Shown here in pieces: positions 56,175 through 64,000 of a stretch of DNA of 64,000 nucleotides (position 1 is its first letter; the number at the start of each line of letters is the position of its first letter). The position numbers and the translations under genes are program-made. Where the stretch lies: NCBI GenBank assembly GCA_012839345.1, contig DUNN01000003.1, positions 186,001 through 250,000 on the forward strand. Reading direction: 5' to 3'. This stretch comes from Clostridiales bacterium (GTDB lineage Bacteria; Bacillota; Clostridia; Oscillospirales; Acutalibacteraceae). The notes beneath the pieces were generated by a model. It saw only the letters and a program-made list of their open reading frames with translations. It was not told the origin of the DNA and did no database searches.

Positions 56175-56645
56175 ATGCCGACAAATCATAAAACCAGCCT
56201 TGGGCTGAACAGCTGGCTGGGCACGGATAAACCAAAACGCATCGATTTTGTGGAGGACAATACCTTGCTGGACAGCCTACTGACCGCGCATTTTAATGAT
56301 ACTGAAAAACATTTAAGCGCGGACGACCGCACCATGCTGTCACAGGCCTTTGTAATGGGGAATTATCTCGGTGATGGACAGGCCCAACAGACGATTACCA
56401 TGCCGTTTGAGCCGCGCATGGTGCTTGTGTTTTTTATGAACCGACCCGCAATTTATTACCGTTCCAGCGGCGGATATTACGAAAATAACTTCGCTATTGC
56501 CCTGAAGGGAAGTGCCATGGGCGGGGCGCGTCTGAACGGAGCCACCTTGACGGTAAGCGAGGACCAGACGGCTCCTGCCGCAGGGGGAATCCGCATGAAT
56601 CTGAATAGCCAGGACAGTGCCTATGCTTATGTGGCATTTCGGTAA
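56175..56645 (+). CDS. Tail fibre-like terminal protein of the cluster
   Basis: 156-aa protein. Residues 1-60 resemble the N-terminus of clostridial phage fibres (TSLGLNSWLGTDKPKRIDFV, DSLLTAHFNDTEKHLS), and the rest is a small beta-rich region rich in Gly, Ser and Tyr. Most fibres are far longer, so it may be a shortened fibre or a specialised adhesin. ATG at 56175 behind GGGGAGGAAG. It is the last phage-type gene; hflX starts 86 bases later. Confidence 0.65.
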   Translation: MPTNHKTSLGLNSWLGTDKPKRIDFVEDNTLLDSLLTAHFNDTEKHLSADDRTMLSQAFVMGNYLGDGQAQQTITMPFEPRMVLVFFMNRPAIYYRSSGGYYENNFAIALKGSAMGGARLNGATLTVSEDQTAPAAGGIRMNLNSQDSAYAYVAFR

Positions 56646-56730
56646 GAGTCTTAGAATTGCTTTTTTACAGAAAGTACGATAAGATATAAACAATGTTAGA
56701 AATTGTCGAACTTTGTCTGGAGATGAATGG

Positions 56731-57981
56731 ATGGACTGGTACGAAAATGAGGAAAAGCCAGAACGTGCGCTGCTGGTGGAACTGGATACCGGGGAATTTG
56801 ATGCGGAGGCGTCGCTGGCCGAGCTGTATGAACTAACGCGCAGTGCGGGAGCCGAGCCGTGTGGAGCAATTCTACAGAAGCGGCCCTCTCCGGATACAGC
56901 GACATGCGTCGGTTCCGGCATGATGGAAGAAATCGCGGAATTCTGCCGGAATCATGAAATTGATCTGCTGATTTTTGACCGTGAACTGACCCCAACACAG
57001 CTGCGTAATATTGAAGCTGTAAGTAAAGTTCGCGTGGTGGACCGCACCATGCTGATTCTAGATATTTTCGCCCAGCGTGCCAGAAGCAGTGAAGGCAAGC
57101 TCCAGGTGGAGCTTGCCCAACTGAAATATATGCTCCCGCGGCTGACGGGCAAGGGAACTGGGCTGTCCCGACTGGGCGGCGGAATCGGCACGCGCGGACC
57201 AGGCGAGAGCAAGCTGGAATCCGACCGTCGGCATATCCGCCGCCGGATTGACACCCTGAATGCACAGCTGGCCGAAGTAGAGAAACATCGGGAACAGATT
57301 AACCGCCGCCGCAGGAAGGACGGCATTGTTACCGTGGCGCTGGTAGGGTATACCAACGCGGGAAAATCCACGCTGATGAATACGCTGACGCAGGCGGGCG
57401 TTCTGGCGAAAAATATGCTGTTTGCAACACTCGACCCAACCGCCCGGGCGCTGAAGCTTCCCAGCGGAAGAACCGTGATGCTGATCGATACGGTTGGCTT
57501 GGTGCGCCGGCTTCCGCACCAGCTGGTGCAGGCGTTTCACTCCACACTGGAACAGGCGGCTACTGCGGATATTATTTTGAATGTCTGCGATGCGTCCAGC
57601 CCGGAAGCGCCGGTGCACCTGGAGGTTACCGAGAAGCTGTTGGCGGAACTCGGCTGCGAGGGCCGGCCGATTATTCCTGTGTTGAACAAATGCGACGCGA
57701 TGCCGCAAAACACGGTGATTCCGTTTATTGGCAATGCGGTGCGTATCAGCGCACTAAGCGGGATGGGCATCGATCGTCTGTTGGAGGCGATTGAAAACGC
57801 CCTGCCCGAGAAAAGCCGGAGGGTTACGCTGCAGCTGCCGTTTTCCAGAAGCGGTGTGGCTGCGCAGATTCGCCGCAAGGGAATCGTGGAAAATGAGGAG
57901 TACAACGCTTCGGGGCTGATGCTGACGGCGCAGATTCCCCCGGATTTATACGAATCGGTAAAAGAATATATTGTGGAGTAA
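56731..57981 (+). CDS. hflX: GTPase HflX
   Basis: 416-aa HflX, a ribosome-associated GTPase that splits stalled 70S ribosomes under stress. The N-terminal HflX domain includes IDLLIFDRELTPTQLRNIE and RARSSEGKLQVELAQLKY, followed by GGGIGTRGPGESKLE before the G domain. G1 GYTNAGKST, G3 DTVGLV, G4 NKCD and G5 SALSG are intact. The ATG at 56731 follows TGGAGATG. Located right after the phage cluster but not part of it. Confidence 0.94.
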   Translation: MDWYENEEKPERALLVELDTGEFDAEASLAELYELTRSAGAEPCGAILQKRPSPDTATCVGSGMMEEIAEFCRNHEIDLLIFDRELTPTQLRNIEAVSKVRVVDRTMLILDIFAQRARSSEGKLQVELAQLKYMLPRLTGKGTGLSRLGGGIGTRGPGESKLESDRRHIRRRIDTLNAQLAEVEKHREQINRRRRKDGIVTVALVGYTNAGKSTLMNTLTQAGVLAKNMLFATLDPTARALKLPSGRTVMLIDTVGLVRRLPHQLVQAFHSTLEQAATADIILNVCDASSPEAPVHLEVTEKLLAELGCEGRPIIPVLNKCDAMPQNTVIPFIGNAVRISALSGMGIDRLLEAIENALPEKSRRVTLQLPFSRSGVAAQIRRKGIVENEEYNASGLMLTAQIPPDLYESVKEYIVE

Positions 57982-57987
57982 ACAATT

Positions 57988-58028
57988 CCGCGCAGGGCTT
58001 TTCGACAGAGAAGCTGCGCGGTTTTTTG
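57988..58028 (+). terminator. Terminator of hflX
   Basis: CCGCGCAG (57988-57995) / CTGCGCGG (58014-58021) followed by TTTTTT. Confidence 0.88.
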
Positions 58029-58206
58029 CACTGTATGATTAATAGAAATGAAAAATTAAATCAAATTAATTAATTAAATGTAATATTCAGGAGCAACTTC
58101 AAGCGATTTTTAAAATATAAAAATTATTTATATACTTTATTAATAAACAAATTGGAAAACAATTTAATAAAACTATTGAAATTTTACTTATATTATGATA
58201 TTATTG
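58029..58206. other. AT-rich upstream region of the sugar operon
   Basis: Very AT-rich spacer with low-complexity TTAATTAA runs and no coding frame. It may hold regulatory sites, but none is recognised apart from the repeats listed at 58231. Confidence 0.4.
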
Positions 58207-58254
58207 TTGATAGTTAAATAAAAACTTACTACTTAATTAAATACTTAACTAAAT
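58207..58254 (+). promoter_or_regulatory. Candidate promoter with tandem operator-like repeats
   Basis: TTGATA (58207-58212), 17 bases, TACTTA (58230-58235) is a possible promoter. Overlapping its -10 are two near-identical 12-bp direct repeats, ACTTAATTAAAT (58231-58242) and ACTTAACTAAAT (58243-58254), which could bind the HTH regulator encoded at the end of the window. Weak evidence; AT-rich DNA gives such matches by chance. Confidence 0.4.
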
Positions 58255-58352
58255 AAAACATCGAAAACGCAGATGGGTTTGGAAATGGTTGCTATCTGAT
58301 TCCAGCGGAATCGGGTTCAATAAACTTAATACATCTATGAAGGAGGATTACA

Positions 58353-59750
58353 ATGAAAAGGTTCAGACAATTTCTGTGTGTGTTTGTTTCGGCAATCGTT
58401 CTTTTATCCGTTCTTGCGGGATGTGGAAATGCGGGTACAGCTGATAATCAGGGAGGGGGTTCTTCCGGTGATTCGAGTGAATCGGCCAGTTCTTCCAGCG
58501 TAAAAACTTCCACATTTGGGAACACAAGCGGTTCCAATGTGACAACGTTTGAAATGTGGACGTTTGTTGAACTCCATGGGCAGCTTTACAAGGAGATGGC
58601 AGAAGAATGGAATAAGGCAAATCCGAACGAGCAGATCGCGATTGCTCTGACGGTGATGCCTTATGACGATATGCATAACAAATTGATGTTGGCTATTCAG
58701 TCGGGGACGGGCATGCCAGATATTTGCGATGTGGAAATCGGAAATTTCCCCAAATTCCTGCAGGGGGACATCGCCTTTATGGACCTAACCAAATATATAG
58801 ACCAATACCGCAGCAAGATTGTTCCGTCCCGTATTGAAGTCTACTCGAAAGGCGGTAAAAATTATGGTGTTCCTACGCATGTTGGTGCTACTGTTGCGTT
58901 TTACAACACCGACATTCTGAAGGCGGCCGGGGTGGATTACAAGACCATTAAAACCTGGGACGATTACGAGGCAGCAGGTCTGAAGGTAAAAGCGGCCGGC
59001 CATATCATGGGTGTGGCGGAAACCAACAACTCGGCTATTTTTGATATTATGCTCGCGGAACAGGGAGCCGATAAGACTGATTCCAGCGGCAAGCCAACGT
59101 TAAATACGCCGGAAGCGAAAAAAGCCCTTACCCTGATGAAAAAGTTTTATGATGAAGGTATTGACAAAACCATTCCTGGCGGACATCCCGATACCGAAGA
59201 AGCATATGGGGCTTTGAGCAAAGGAGAGTATGCCACGGTAATTCGCCCGCTTTGGTACATGTCCCGTTACCTGAACTATATGGATGACTTGAAAGGCAAA
59301 ATTGCCATTGCGCCGGTGCCGACATTTAAGGACGCAAAGTATAATTCGTTTGGCGGCGGCGGTACGGGGACCATTGTTTCGAACAGCGCGAAAAACAAGG
59401 ATCTGGCCGCACGCTGGCTTACCTGGGCAAAGCTTTCGGATGATGGCGAAAAACAAATCTGGAATATTCTTGGATTCGACCCCTGCAACACCGCTCTCTG
59501 GAACGATCCATCCATTACGCAGGACAAAAACAATAAATATCTTCAATTCTTCCAAACCAATCCCTTTGACGTTCTGAACGATATTAAGGACAGCATGGGC
59601 ATTATCAAATCCACTATCGGCGTTCCAACGGTGAACAACATTCTTTGCAACACAACTTTGGCAGATGTTTTGAAAGACGACGGAGCGGATCCGAGCCAGG
59701 CGCTGGAGGATGCACAGAGCCAGGCAGAAAATGAGCTGGCAAACAGTTGA
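58353..59750 (+). CDS. Carbohydrate ABC transporter substrate-binding lipoprotein
   Basis: 465-aa family 1 extracellular binding protein. Lipoprotein signal with lipobox LAGC and lipidation Cys24, a Ser/Gly-rich linker to about 65, then the bilobal binding domain with segments such as EMAEEWNKANPNEQIAI, TGMPDICDVEIGNF and GVPTHVGATVAFYNTDILKAAGV. It would capture an oligosaccharide at the cell surface. Downstream permeases and a GH51 arabinofuranosidase suggest arabino-oligosaccharides. Good AAGGAGG ribosome site. Confidence 0.93.
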   Translation: MKRFRQFLCVFVSAIVLLSVLAGCGNAGTADNQGGGSSGDSSESASSSSVKTSTFGNTSGSNVTTFEMWTFVELHGQLYKEMAEEWNKANPNEQIAIALTVMPYDDMHNKLMLAIQSGTGMPDICDVEIGNFPKFLQGDIAFMDLTKYIDQYRSKIVPSRIEVYSKGGKNYGVPTHVGATVAFYNTDILKAAGVDYKTIKTWDDYEAAGLKVKAAGHIMGVAETNNSAIFDIMLAEQGADKTDSSGKPTLNTPEAKKALTLMKKFYDEGIDKTIPGGHPDTEEAYGALSKGEYATVIRPLWYMSRYLNYMDDLKGKIAIAPVPTFKDAKYNSFGGGGTGTIVSNSAKNKDLAARWLTWAKLSDDGEKQIWNILGFDPCNTALWNDPSITQDKNNKYLQFFQTNPFDVLNDIKDSMGIIKSTIGVPTVNNILCNTTLADVLKDDGADPSQALEDAQSQAENELANS

Positions 59751-59914
59751 CCGCGGGGGGCGCGTTTAAGTTGCTGATGAACAGGCTTTCATACTAGCCT
59801 GATGAGAAAGTAAGCAGATTGGGGCCGTCGTATTTAGCAAAGGCTTGTCCAACACACAACGGTAAATTCTGCTTCTGCGGCGGCCTCGATTGTTGTAAGG
59901 AGACTGATCTACCT

Positions 59915-60814
59915 ATGTTACGGATAAAGCGATTTTTCTACAATCAGAAGGTAGCTCCGTATATGTTTGTCTTGCCTTTCATTATCATTTTTTGTGCTTT
60001 TTCGATTTATCCCATGATTAACACAATTTTAATGAGCTTTCAAAAGGTGCTTCCGGGGCAGACTCATTTTATCGGAATTAAAAATTATACCAGGCTTTTT
60101 TCAGATAAAACATTCTTTATTGCGTTGGAAAACAGCATCAAATACATGGTAATTACCTGTGCGCTACTGATTCCGTTCCCCATGCTGTTTGCGGCAATGG
60201 TAAACAGCAAACATATGCCGTTTCCAAATTTTTTCAAAGCGATTCTGTACCTTCCGGCGCTTGCGTCCGTTGTGGTATCAGGCACAATATTTCGGCTAAC
60301 ATTCAGTGAATCCTCGGATTCGCTTATGAATGAAATCATTGGTCTGTTCGGTGCTGCTCCGATTCAGTGGCTTCGGGTATCCAGCACCGGGTTTACAGTT
60401 CTGATTGTGCTTTGTTGCTGGCGATGGACTGGTGTAAACATAATGTATTTTATATCCGGGCTGAAAAGTATTCCGCGGGAGCTATACGAATCGGCAGAGA
60501 TAGACGGTGCTTCCAGCGTACAGCAGTTTTTCAAAATCACCGTGCCGCTGCTGAAACCTACGACGATTTATGTTCTTACCATTTCAATCTATGCAGGTCT
60601 GGCAATGTTTACTGAAAGTTTTATGCTTTGGAATGGAAACAATTCTCCGCGCAACATGGGTCTTACCATTGTGGGGTACCTTTACCGGCAGGGAATTGAA
60701 AAGAACGACCTGGGCTATGGTTCCACTGTAGGAATAGTTCTTCTGGTTGCCGCCATGATCATTAATGTGGTGCAGCTGAAGCTCAACGGCCTGTTTAAAA
60801 AGGAGGCGATGTAA
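59915..60814 (+). CDS. Sugar ABC transporter permease (MalF/UgpA type)
   Basis: 299-aa permease with six helices, the first LPFIIIFCAFSIYPMINTI. The EAA coupling loop is visible as LYESAEIDGASSVQQFFKITVPLLKP near residue 200 (quoted: YESAEIDGASS). It contacts the ATPase, presumably MsmX. The ATG at 59915 behind AAGGAGA is preferred over an in-frame start at 59819. Stop overlaps the next permease start by one base. Confidence 0.92.
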   Translation: MLRIKRFFYNQKVAPYMFVLPFIIIFCAFSIYPMINTILMSFQKVLPGQTHFIGIKNYTRLFSDKTFFIALENSIKYMVITCALLIPFPMLFAAMVNSKHMPFPNFFKAILYLPALASVVVSGTIFRLTFSESSDSLMNEIIGLFGAAPIQWLRVSSTGFTVLIVLCCWRWTGVNIMYFISGLKSIPRELYESAEIDGASSVQQFFKITVPLLKPTTIYVLTISIYAGLAMFTESFMLWNGNNSPRNMGLTIVGYLYRQGIEKNDLGYGSTVGIVLLVAAMIINVVQLKLNGLFKKEAM

Positions 60815-61701
60815 TGCGTACTGCGGAAGAAAAACTGACCGAATACGTATCGGCGGATGTGCGGAAAAAAAGTAAAATCTCTGCCGTTTCTGTTTTTTTG
60901 GTTGCGTTTTTCACGCTGATGTGTCTGGTTACCATCATGCCGATTTACGCCAACTTCATCGCTACTTTTAAGCCCGGCAAGGAACTAATTCAGCATGGTC
61001 TGAATCTGAAAATTCAACCGGATATCATGTCCCTGAAGCAGTGGATTTTCCTGTTCACCGGGAATCACCAGTATTGGCCGTGGTTTTGGAACAGCCTGGG
61101 ACTTACCTTGGTGCAGGTGGTATGCGTTCTGTTTGTTTCCGCCTTTGTCGGGTATGGGTTTGCTTGCTATGACTTTAAGGGAAAAAACGCGCTGTTCTTG
61201 TGTGTTCTTTTAACTATGATGGTGCCCTTTGAAATTCTAATGCTGCCTCTGTATCGGGAGATCATCGCGCTGAAAATGGTGAACACCTGGAGGGCAATCA
61301 TTTTGCCCGGACTTGCAAATGCTTCTACCATCTTTTTCTTTCGGCAGTTCCTCACGGGCATTCCCAAAGAAATTATAGATGCAGGCAGAGTAGATGGATG
61401 TTCGGAATACGGAATTTACTTCAAGCTAATTTTACCGGTTATGAAACCAGCGATTGCTGCAATGGCAATTCTTCAGGGTATGGGGTCATGGAACAATCTG
61501 TTGTGGCCGCTGCTCGTTTTCCGGGAGGCCAAAAAATTTACGTTACCAATAGGATTGAATACTCTTTTGACCCCTTATGGAAACAACTATGATTTGCTGA
61601 TCGTAGGCGCCTTTTTCTCTATTGTCCCTCTGTTTATTCTGTATGCCGCATTCCAGAGGTTCTTTGTAGAAGGCATGACGACCGGAAGCGTGAAGGGCTA
61701 A
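60814..61701 (+). CDS. Sugar ABC transporter permease (MalG/UgpE type)
   Basis: 295-aa second permease, six helices. The EAA loop is IPKEIIDAGRVDGCSEYGI near residue 190. It begins one base before the first permease ends and forms the heterodimeric channel with it. No ATPase follows, unlike classical self-contained systems. Confidence 0.92.
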   Translation: MRTAEEKLTEYVSADVRKKSKISAVSVFLVAFFTLMCLVTIMPIYANFIATFKPGKELIQHGLNLKIQPDIMSLKQWIFLFTGNHQYWPWFWNSLGLTLVQVVCVLFVSAFVGYGFACYDFKGKNALFLCVLLTMMVPFEILMLPLYREIIALKMVNTWRAIILPGLANASTIFFFRQFLTGIPKEIIDAGRVDGCSEYGIYFKLILPVMKPAIAAMAILQGMGSWNNLLWPLLVFREAKKFTLPIGLNTLLTPYGNNYDLLIVGAFFSIVPLFILYAAFQRFFVEGMTTGSVKG

Positions 61702-61839
61702 AAAAGCAAGGATTTATTTATACGGCTGTAAGCTGCGGCCCAGCGGCTTAATCCGCGGTTGCCATGGCGAAAAAGTCTCCCCTTTTTGGATGCCTGTGCT
61801 CAGCGGAAAATGATTTTCAGCAGAAAAGGAGAAAGTAGA

Positions 61840-63342
61840 ATGAAACGGGCGAAAATACATATTGAAAAGGACTTTGAACTTGCAAAAACGGACGACCGCT
61901 TGTTCAGTTCCTTTCTGGAGCATTTGGGGCGCGCAGTTTATACCGGTATTTTTGAACCGGGTCACCCGTTGGCGGATAAGAACGGATTCCGTACGGATGT
62001 CCTGCAGCTGATTCACGAGCTGAACATTTCCCATGTTCGGTATCCGGGTGGAAATTTTCTTTCCGGGTATGACTGGAAGGATGGAATCGGACCCAAGGAA
62101 AACCGGCCCCGCCGGTTGGACCTTGCGTGGCGATCGATTGAAAGCAACCAGTTCGGAATCAATGAATTTTACGACTGGAGTAAAAAAGCGGGTACACAGA
62201 TTATGGGTGCGGTCAACATGGGTACCGGTACGCCGAAAGATGCCGGAGAACTGCTGGAATACTGTAACTTTCCAGGGGGAACATATTGGAGCGACCTGCG
62301 CAAAAAGCACGGCCACCCGGATCCGATGAACATTAAACTGTGGTGTATCGGAAACGAAATGGACGGGGAGTGGCAGATTTGCCACCTGGATGCGGATGAT
62401 TACGGGAAGAAGGCTGTGGAGACAGCGAAAATTATGCGCTGGATCGACCGTGACATTGAACTTGTGGCATGCGGCAGTTCCACAACGCTGCAAAAGTCGT
62501 ATCCGGAATGGGACCGTAAGGTAATGGAAAACACCTATGACTTCGTGGATTACATATCCTTGCACCGGTATTATGAAAATGAAGGGAACGACTTCGATTT
62601 TCTGGCCTCCTTCGTCGATATGGACCAATTTATCCATACCCTGACCGGAACAGCAGATTATGTCAGGGCATTGAAGCGCGGAAAAAAAGATCTCTGTTTC
62701 TCCTTTGATGAATGGAACGTCTGGTATCAGCACAATCAGACATGCCGGGATTGGATGGAAGCGCCGGACCTGCTGGAGGATCAGTACACCCTGCTGGATG
62801 CGTTGGTGTTTTCCAGCATGGGCATGACGCTGATTAATCATGCCGACCGGGTGAAAATTGCGTGCCTTGCGCAGCTGGTGAACGTAATTGCTCCCATTGT
62901 TACGGAGCGGGGAGGCAGAGTACTCCGACAAAGTATCTTTTATCCCTTTCTTTTTCTTTCCCAATATGGCCGCGGTACGGTTTTAAAACCGGTTGTGAAA
63001 ACGCCTGTGGCGGAAAGCCGATACGGGAAAACCCCGCTGATTTATCCGTGCGTCGTCTATCGCCCGGAAGAAGGTGTTGTCACGATGTTCTGTCTCAATA
63101 TTTCTGAAGAAGAAATGGAGCTTGGGTTAGAGCTGCGTTCCTTCGGCAGTGTATCAATGGAAAAGCACCTCTGTTTAAGCGGAAATTTGAAGGCGCGCAA
63201 TACGTTTGAAGCACCTAACACAGTAGTACCGAAAACAATTGAGCCGGTGCCCGGTGTTTTTAGCAGTTGTACCTTGGTGCTGCCAAAGCAGTCGTTTCAT
63301 GTAATACGCTTTCGCTCTGTACGGGGAAGTGCAATACAATGA
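61840..63342 (+). CDS. abfA: GH51 alpha-L-arabinofuranosidase
   Basis: 500-aa intracellular glycoside hydrolase family 51 enzyme that removes terminal alpha-L-arabinofuranose from arabino-oligosaccharides. Landmarks are FSSFLEHLGRAVYTGIFEP near the start, VRYPGGNFLSGYDWKDGIG, acid/base Glu173 in CIGNEMDG and nucleophile Glu291 in FSFDEWNVWY. No signal peptide, so it works on sugars brought in by the adjacent importer. ATG at 61840 behind AAAGGAG. Confidence 0.94.
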   Translation: MKRAKIHIEKDFELAKTDDRLFSSFLEHLGRAVYTGIFEPGHPLADKNGFRTDVLQLIHELNISHVRYPGGNFLSGYDWKDGIGPKENRPRRLDLAWRSIESNQFGINEFYDWSKKAGTQIMGAVNMGTGTPKDAGELLEYCNFPGGTYWSDLRKKHGHPDPMNIKLWCIGNEMDGEWQICHLDADDYGKKAVETAKIMRWIDRDIELVACGSSTTLQKSYPEWDRKVMENTYDFVDYISLHRYYENEGNDFDFLASFVDMDQFIHTLTGTADYVRALKRGKKDLCFSFDEWNVWYQHNQTCRDWMEAPDLLEDQYTLLDALVFSSMGMTLINHADRVKIACLAQLVNVIAPIVTERGGRVLRQSIFYPFLFLSQYGRGTVLKPVVKTPVAESRYGKTPLIYPCVVYRPEEGVVTMFCLNISEEEMELGLELRSFGSVSMEKHLCLSGNLKARNTFEAPNTVVPKTIEPVPGVFSSCTLVLPKQSFHVIRFRSVRGSAIQ

Positions 63343-63442
63343 AGATTCAATCGAAAGAATTAAGAATTTGCTTGTTTTTCTAGTAAAACCGCGCAAAATA
63401 TGATATCATTTAATAAATACTGAATCAGGATAAGGAATTGAT

Positions 63443-64000
63443 ATGCGCGAGTTTTATACAAAAGAAGAAACGGTGGCTTTCTGCAAGGCACTCAGTTCTG
63501 AACTGCGTGTCGATATGCTGCAGTACATTTATAAAAACCGCGGCGTCAGCCTGAATGATTTGGCGGATACCATGGGAGTCAGCCGTGCGGCAATTACACA
63601 GAATATGAAAATTCTGCTGGATGCCAACCTGGTAGAGCTGAAGCAGGTGAACGGCCAGCGGGACGCCCGGAAAGCTTGCTATTTAAAAGAGAACCGCTTT
63701 ACCATTTCGCTTGGAAAGCGCTTTGATTCCGGAAATATGTATATGGCGGAAATACCGATCGGCCAGTATACCGATTATCAGGTACACCCTACTTGCGGAA
63801 TCGCCACAACGGAAACGCTCATTGGGTCCGTGGATGATCCGCGTTACTTTGATGATCCGCAGCGTGTCAACGCCAGCATTCTCTGGTTCAGTTCGGGTTA
63901 TGTGGAGTATCGGCTTCCGAATTACCTGAAAGAGGGTCAAATCCCGGAGGAAATTCAAATTTCAATGGAGATTTCTTCCGAAGCTCCCGGCGTCGCGGAA
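63443..64000 (+). CDS. ArsR-like HTH transcriptional regulator (3' end outside window)
   Basis: The first 186 codons of a gene that continues past the window. Residues 10-75 form a winged helix of ArsR type (ALSSELRVDMLQYIYKNRG, SLNDLADTMGVSRAAITQNM). A beta-rich domain follows from about 85 that might bind a sugar or be related to carbohydrate-binding folds. It probably controls the upstream importer and GH51 gene. ATG after TAAGGAATTG. Ligand and regulon are inferred. Confidence 0.8.
   Translation, partial: MREFYTKEETVAFCKALSSELRVDMLQYIYKNRGVSLNDLADTMGVSRAAITQNMKILLDANLVELKQVNGQRDARKACYLKENRFTISLGKRFDSGNMYMAEIPIGQYTDYQVHPTCGIATTETLIGSVDDPRYFDDPQRVNASILWFSSGYVEYRLPNYLKEGQIPEEIQISMEISSEAPGVAE

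Noticed and set aside
45900-56700. Prophage attachment sites flanking the structural cluster
   Set aside because: No tRNA and no obvious direct repeat was spotted at the two edges, though a short repeat could be missed by eye.
61714-62964. 416-codon minus-strand frame opposite the GH51 gene
   Set aside because: Antisense shadow with no ribosome site or family likeness.

Overview
This 64 kb window looks like chromosomal DNA of a low- to mid-GC Firmicute, most likely an anaerobic Clostridia of the Oscillospirales (Ruminococcaceae or Acutalibacteraceae type). The evidence is a CIRCE-controlled hrcA-grpE-dnaK-dnaJ operon, a YtrA/YtrB-type GntR-ABC unit, a CdaR-type regulator next to an MsmX-type ATPase, a GGGtGRT protein paired with a NifU-like scaffold, a DUF4830 protein and an OGG1-type glycosylase. 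No rRNA, tRNA, CRISPR array or insertion sequence was seen. The taxonomic call is inference.

Layout. 0-7 kb: end of lepA, hemW, then the heat-shock operon behind a perfect CIRCE operator. 7.0-8.4 kb: an isolated phage-type lysis cassette (GH25 endolysin, XhlA-like protein, small holin-like protein) between dnaJ and secA. 8.5-16 kb: secA (minus), a small membrane protein, the scaffold/GGGtGRT pair, class II aldolase and an OGG1-like glycosylase. 16.5-25.5 kb: rlmB, a 1074-aa degenerate P-type-ATPase-like protein with a huge disordered N-terminus, a YczE-type membrane protein, an EF-G paralogue with eroded GTPase motifs, a DUF4830 protein and an RsuA-family pseudouridine synthase. 25.7-33.3 kb: msmX, a CdaR-like regulator, ftsEX with an EnvC-like M23 protein and an S41-family protein that has lost its catalytic Ser and Lys, then greA. 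33.4-45.8 kb: lysS, an unknown membrane protein, a Crp/Fnr regulator divergent from leuCD, a response regulator/kinase/HtrA operon, DegV, and a self-regulated GntR-ABC exporter unit.

45.9-56.7 kb is the most unusual region: a tightly packed, apparently intact, PBSX-like phage structural cluster. It has terminase small and large subunits, portal, protease, a decoration-like protein, major capsid, connectors, a LysM (XkdP-like) protein, hub, spike, gp25, baseplate J, DUF2313 and a fibre-like protein. It has no integrase, repressor, replication or lysis genes, and no recognisable sheath, tube or tape-measure gene. A 28-aa ORF with a near-ideal ribosome binding site sits exactly where the tail-shaft module belongs. 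With the detached lysis cassette 38 kb away, and housekeeping genes flanking both loci, this suggests a domesticated phage-derived particle (gene-transfer-agent-like or other) or a remnant kept free of frameshifts. That reading is inference.

56.7-64 kb: hflX, then a carbohydrate utilisation locus (lipoprotein binding protein, two permeases, GH51 alpha-L-arabinofuranosidase, start of an HTH regulator) without its own ATPase. The MsmX-type ATPase at 25.7 kb is the obvious candidate to energise it.
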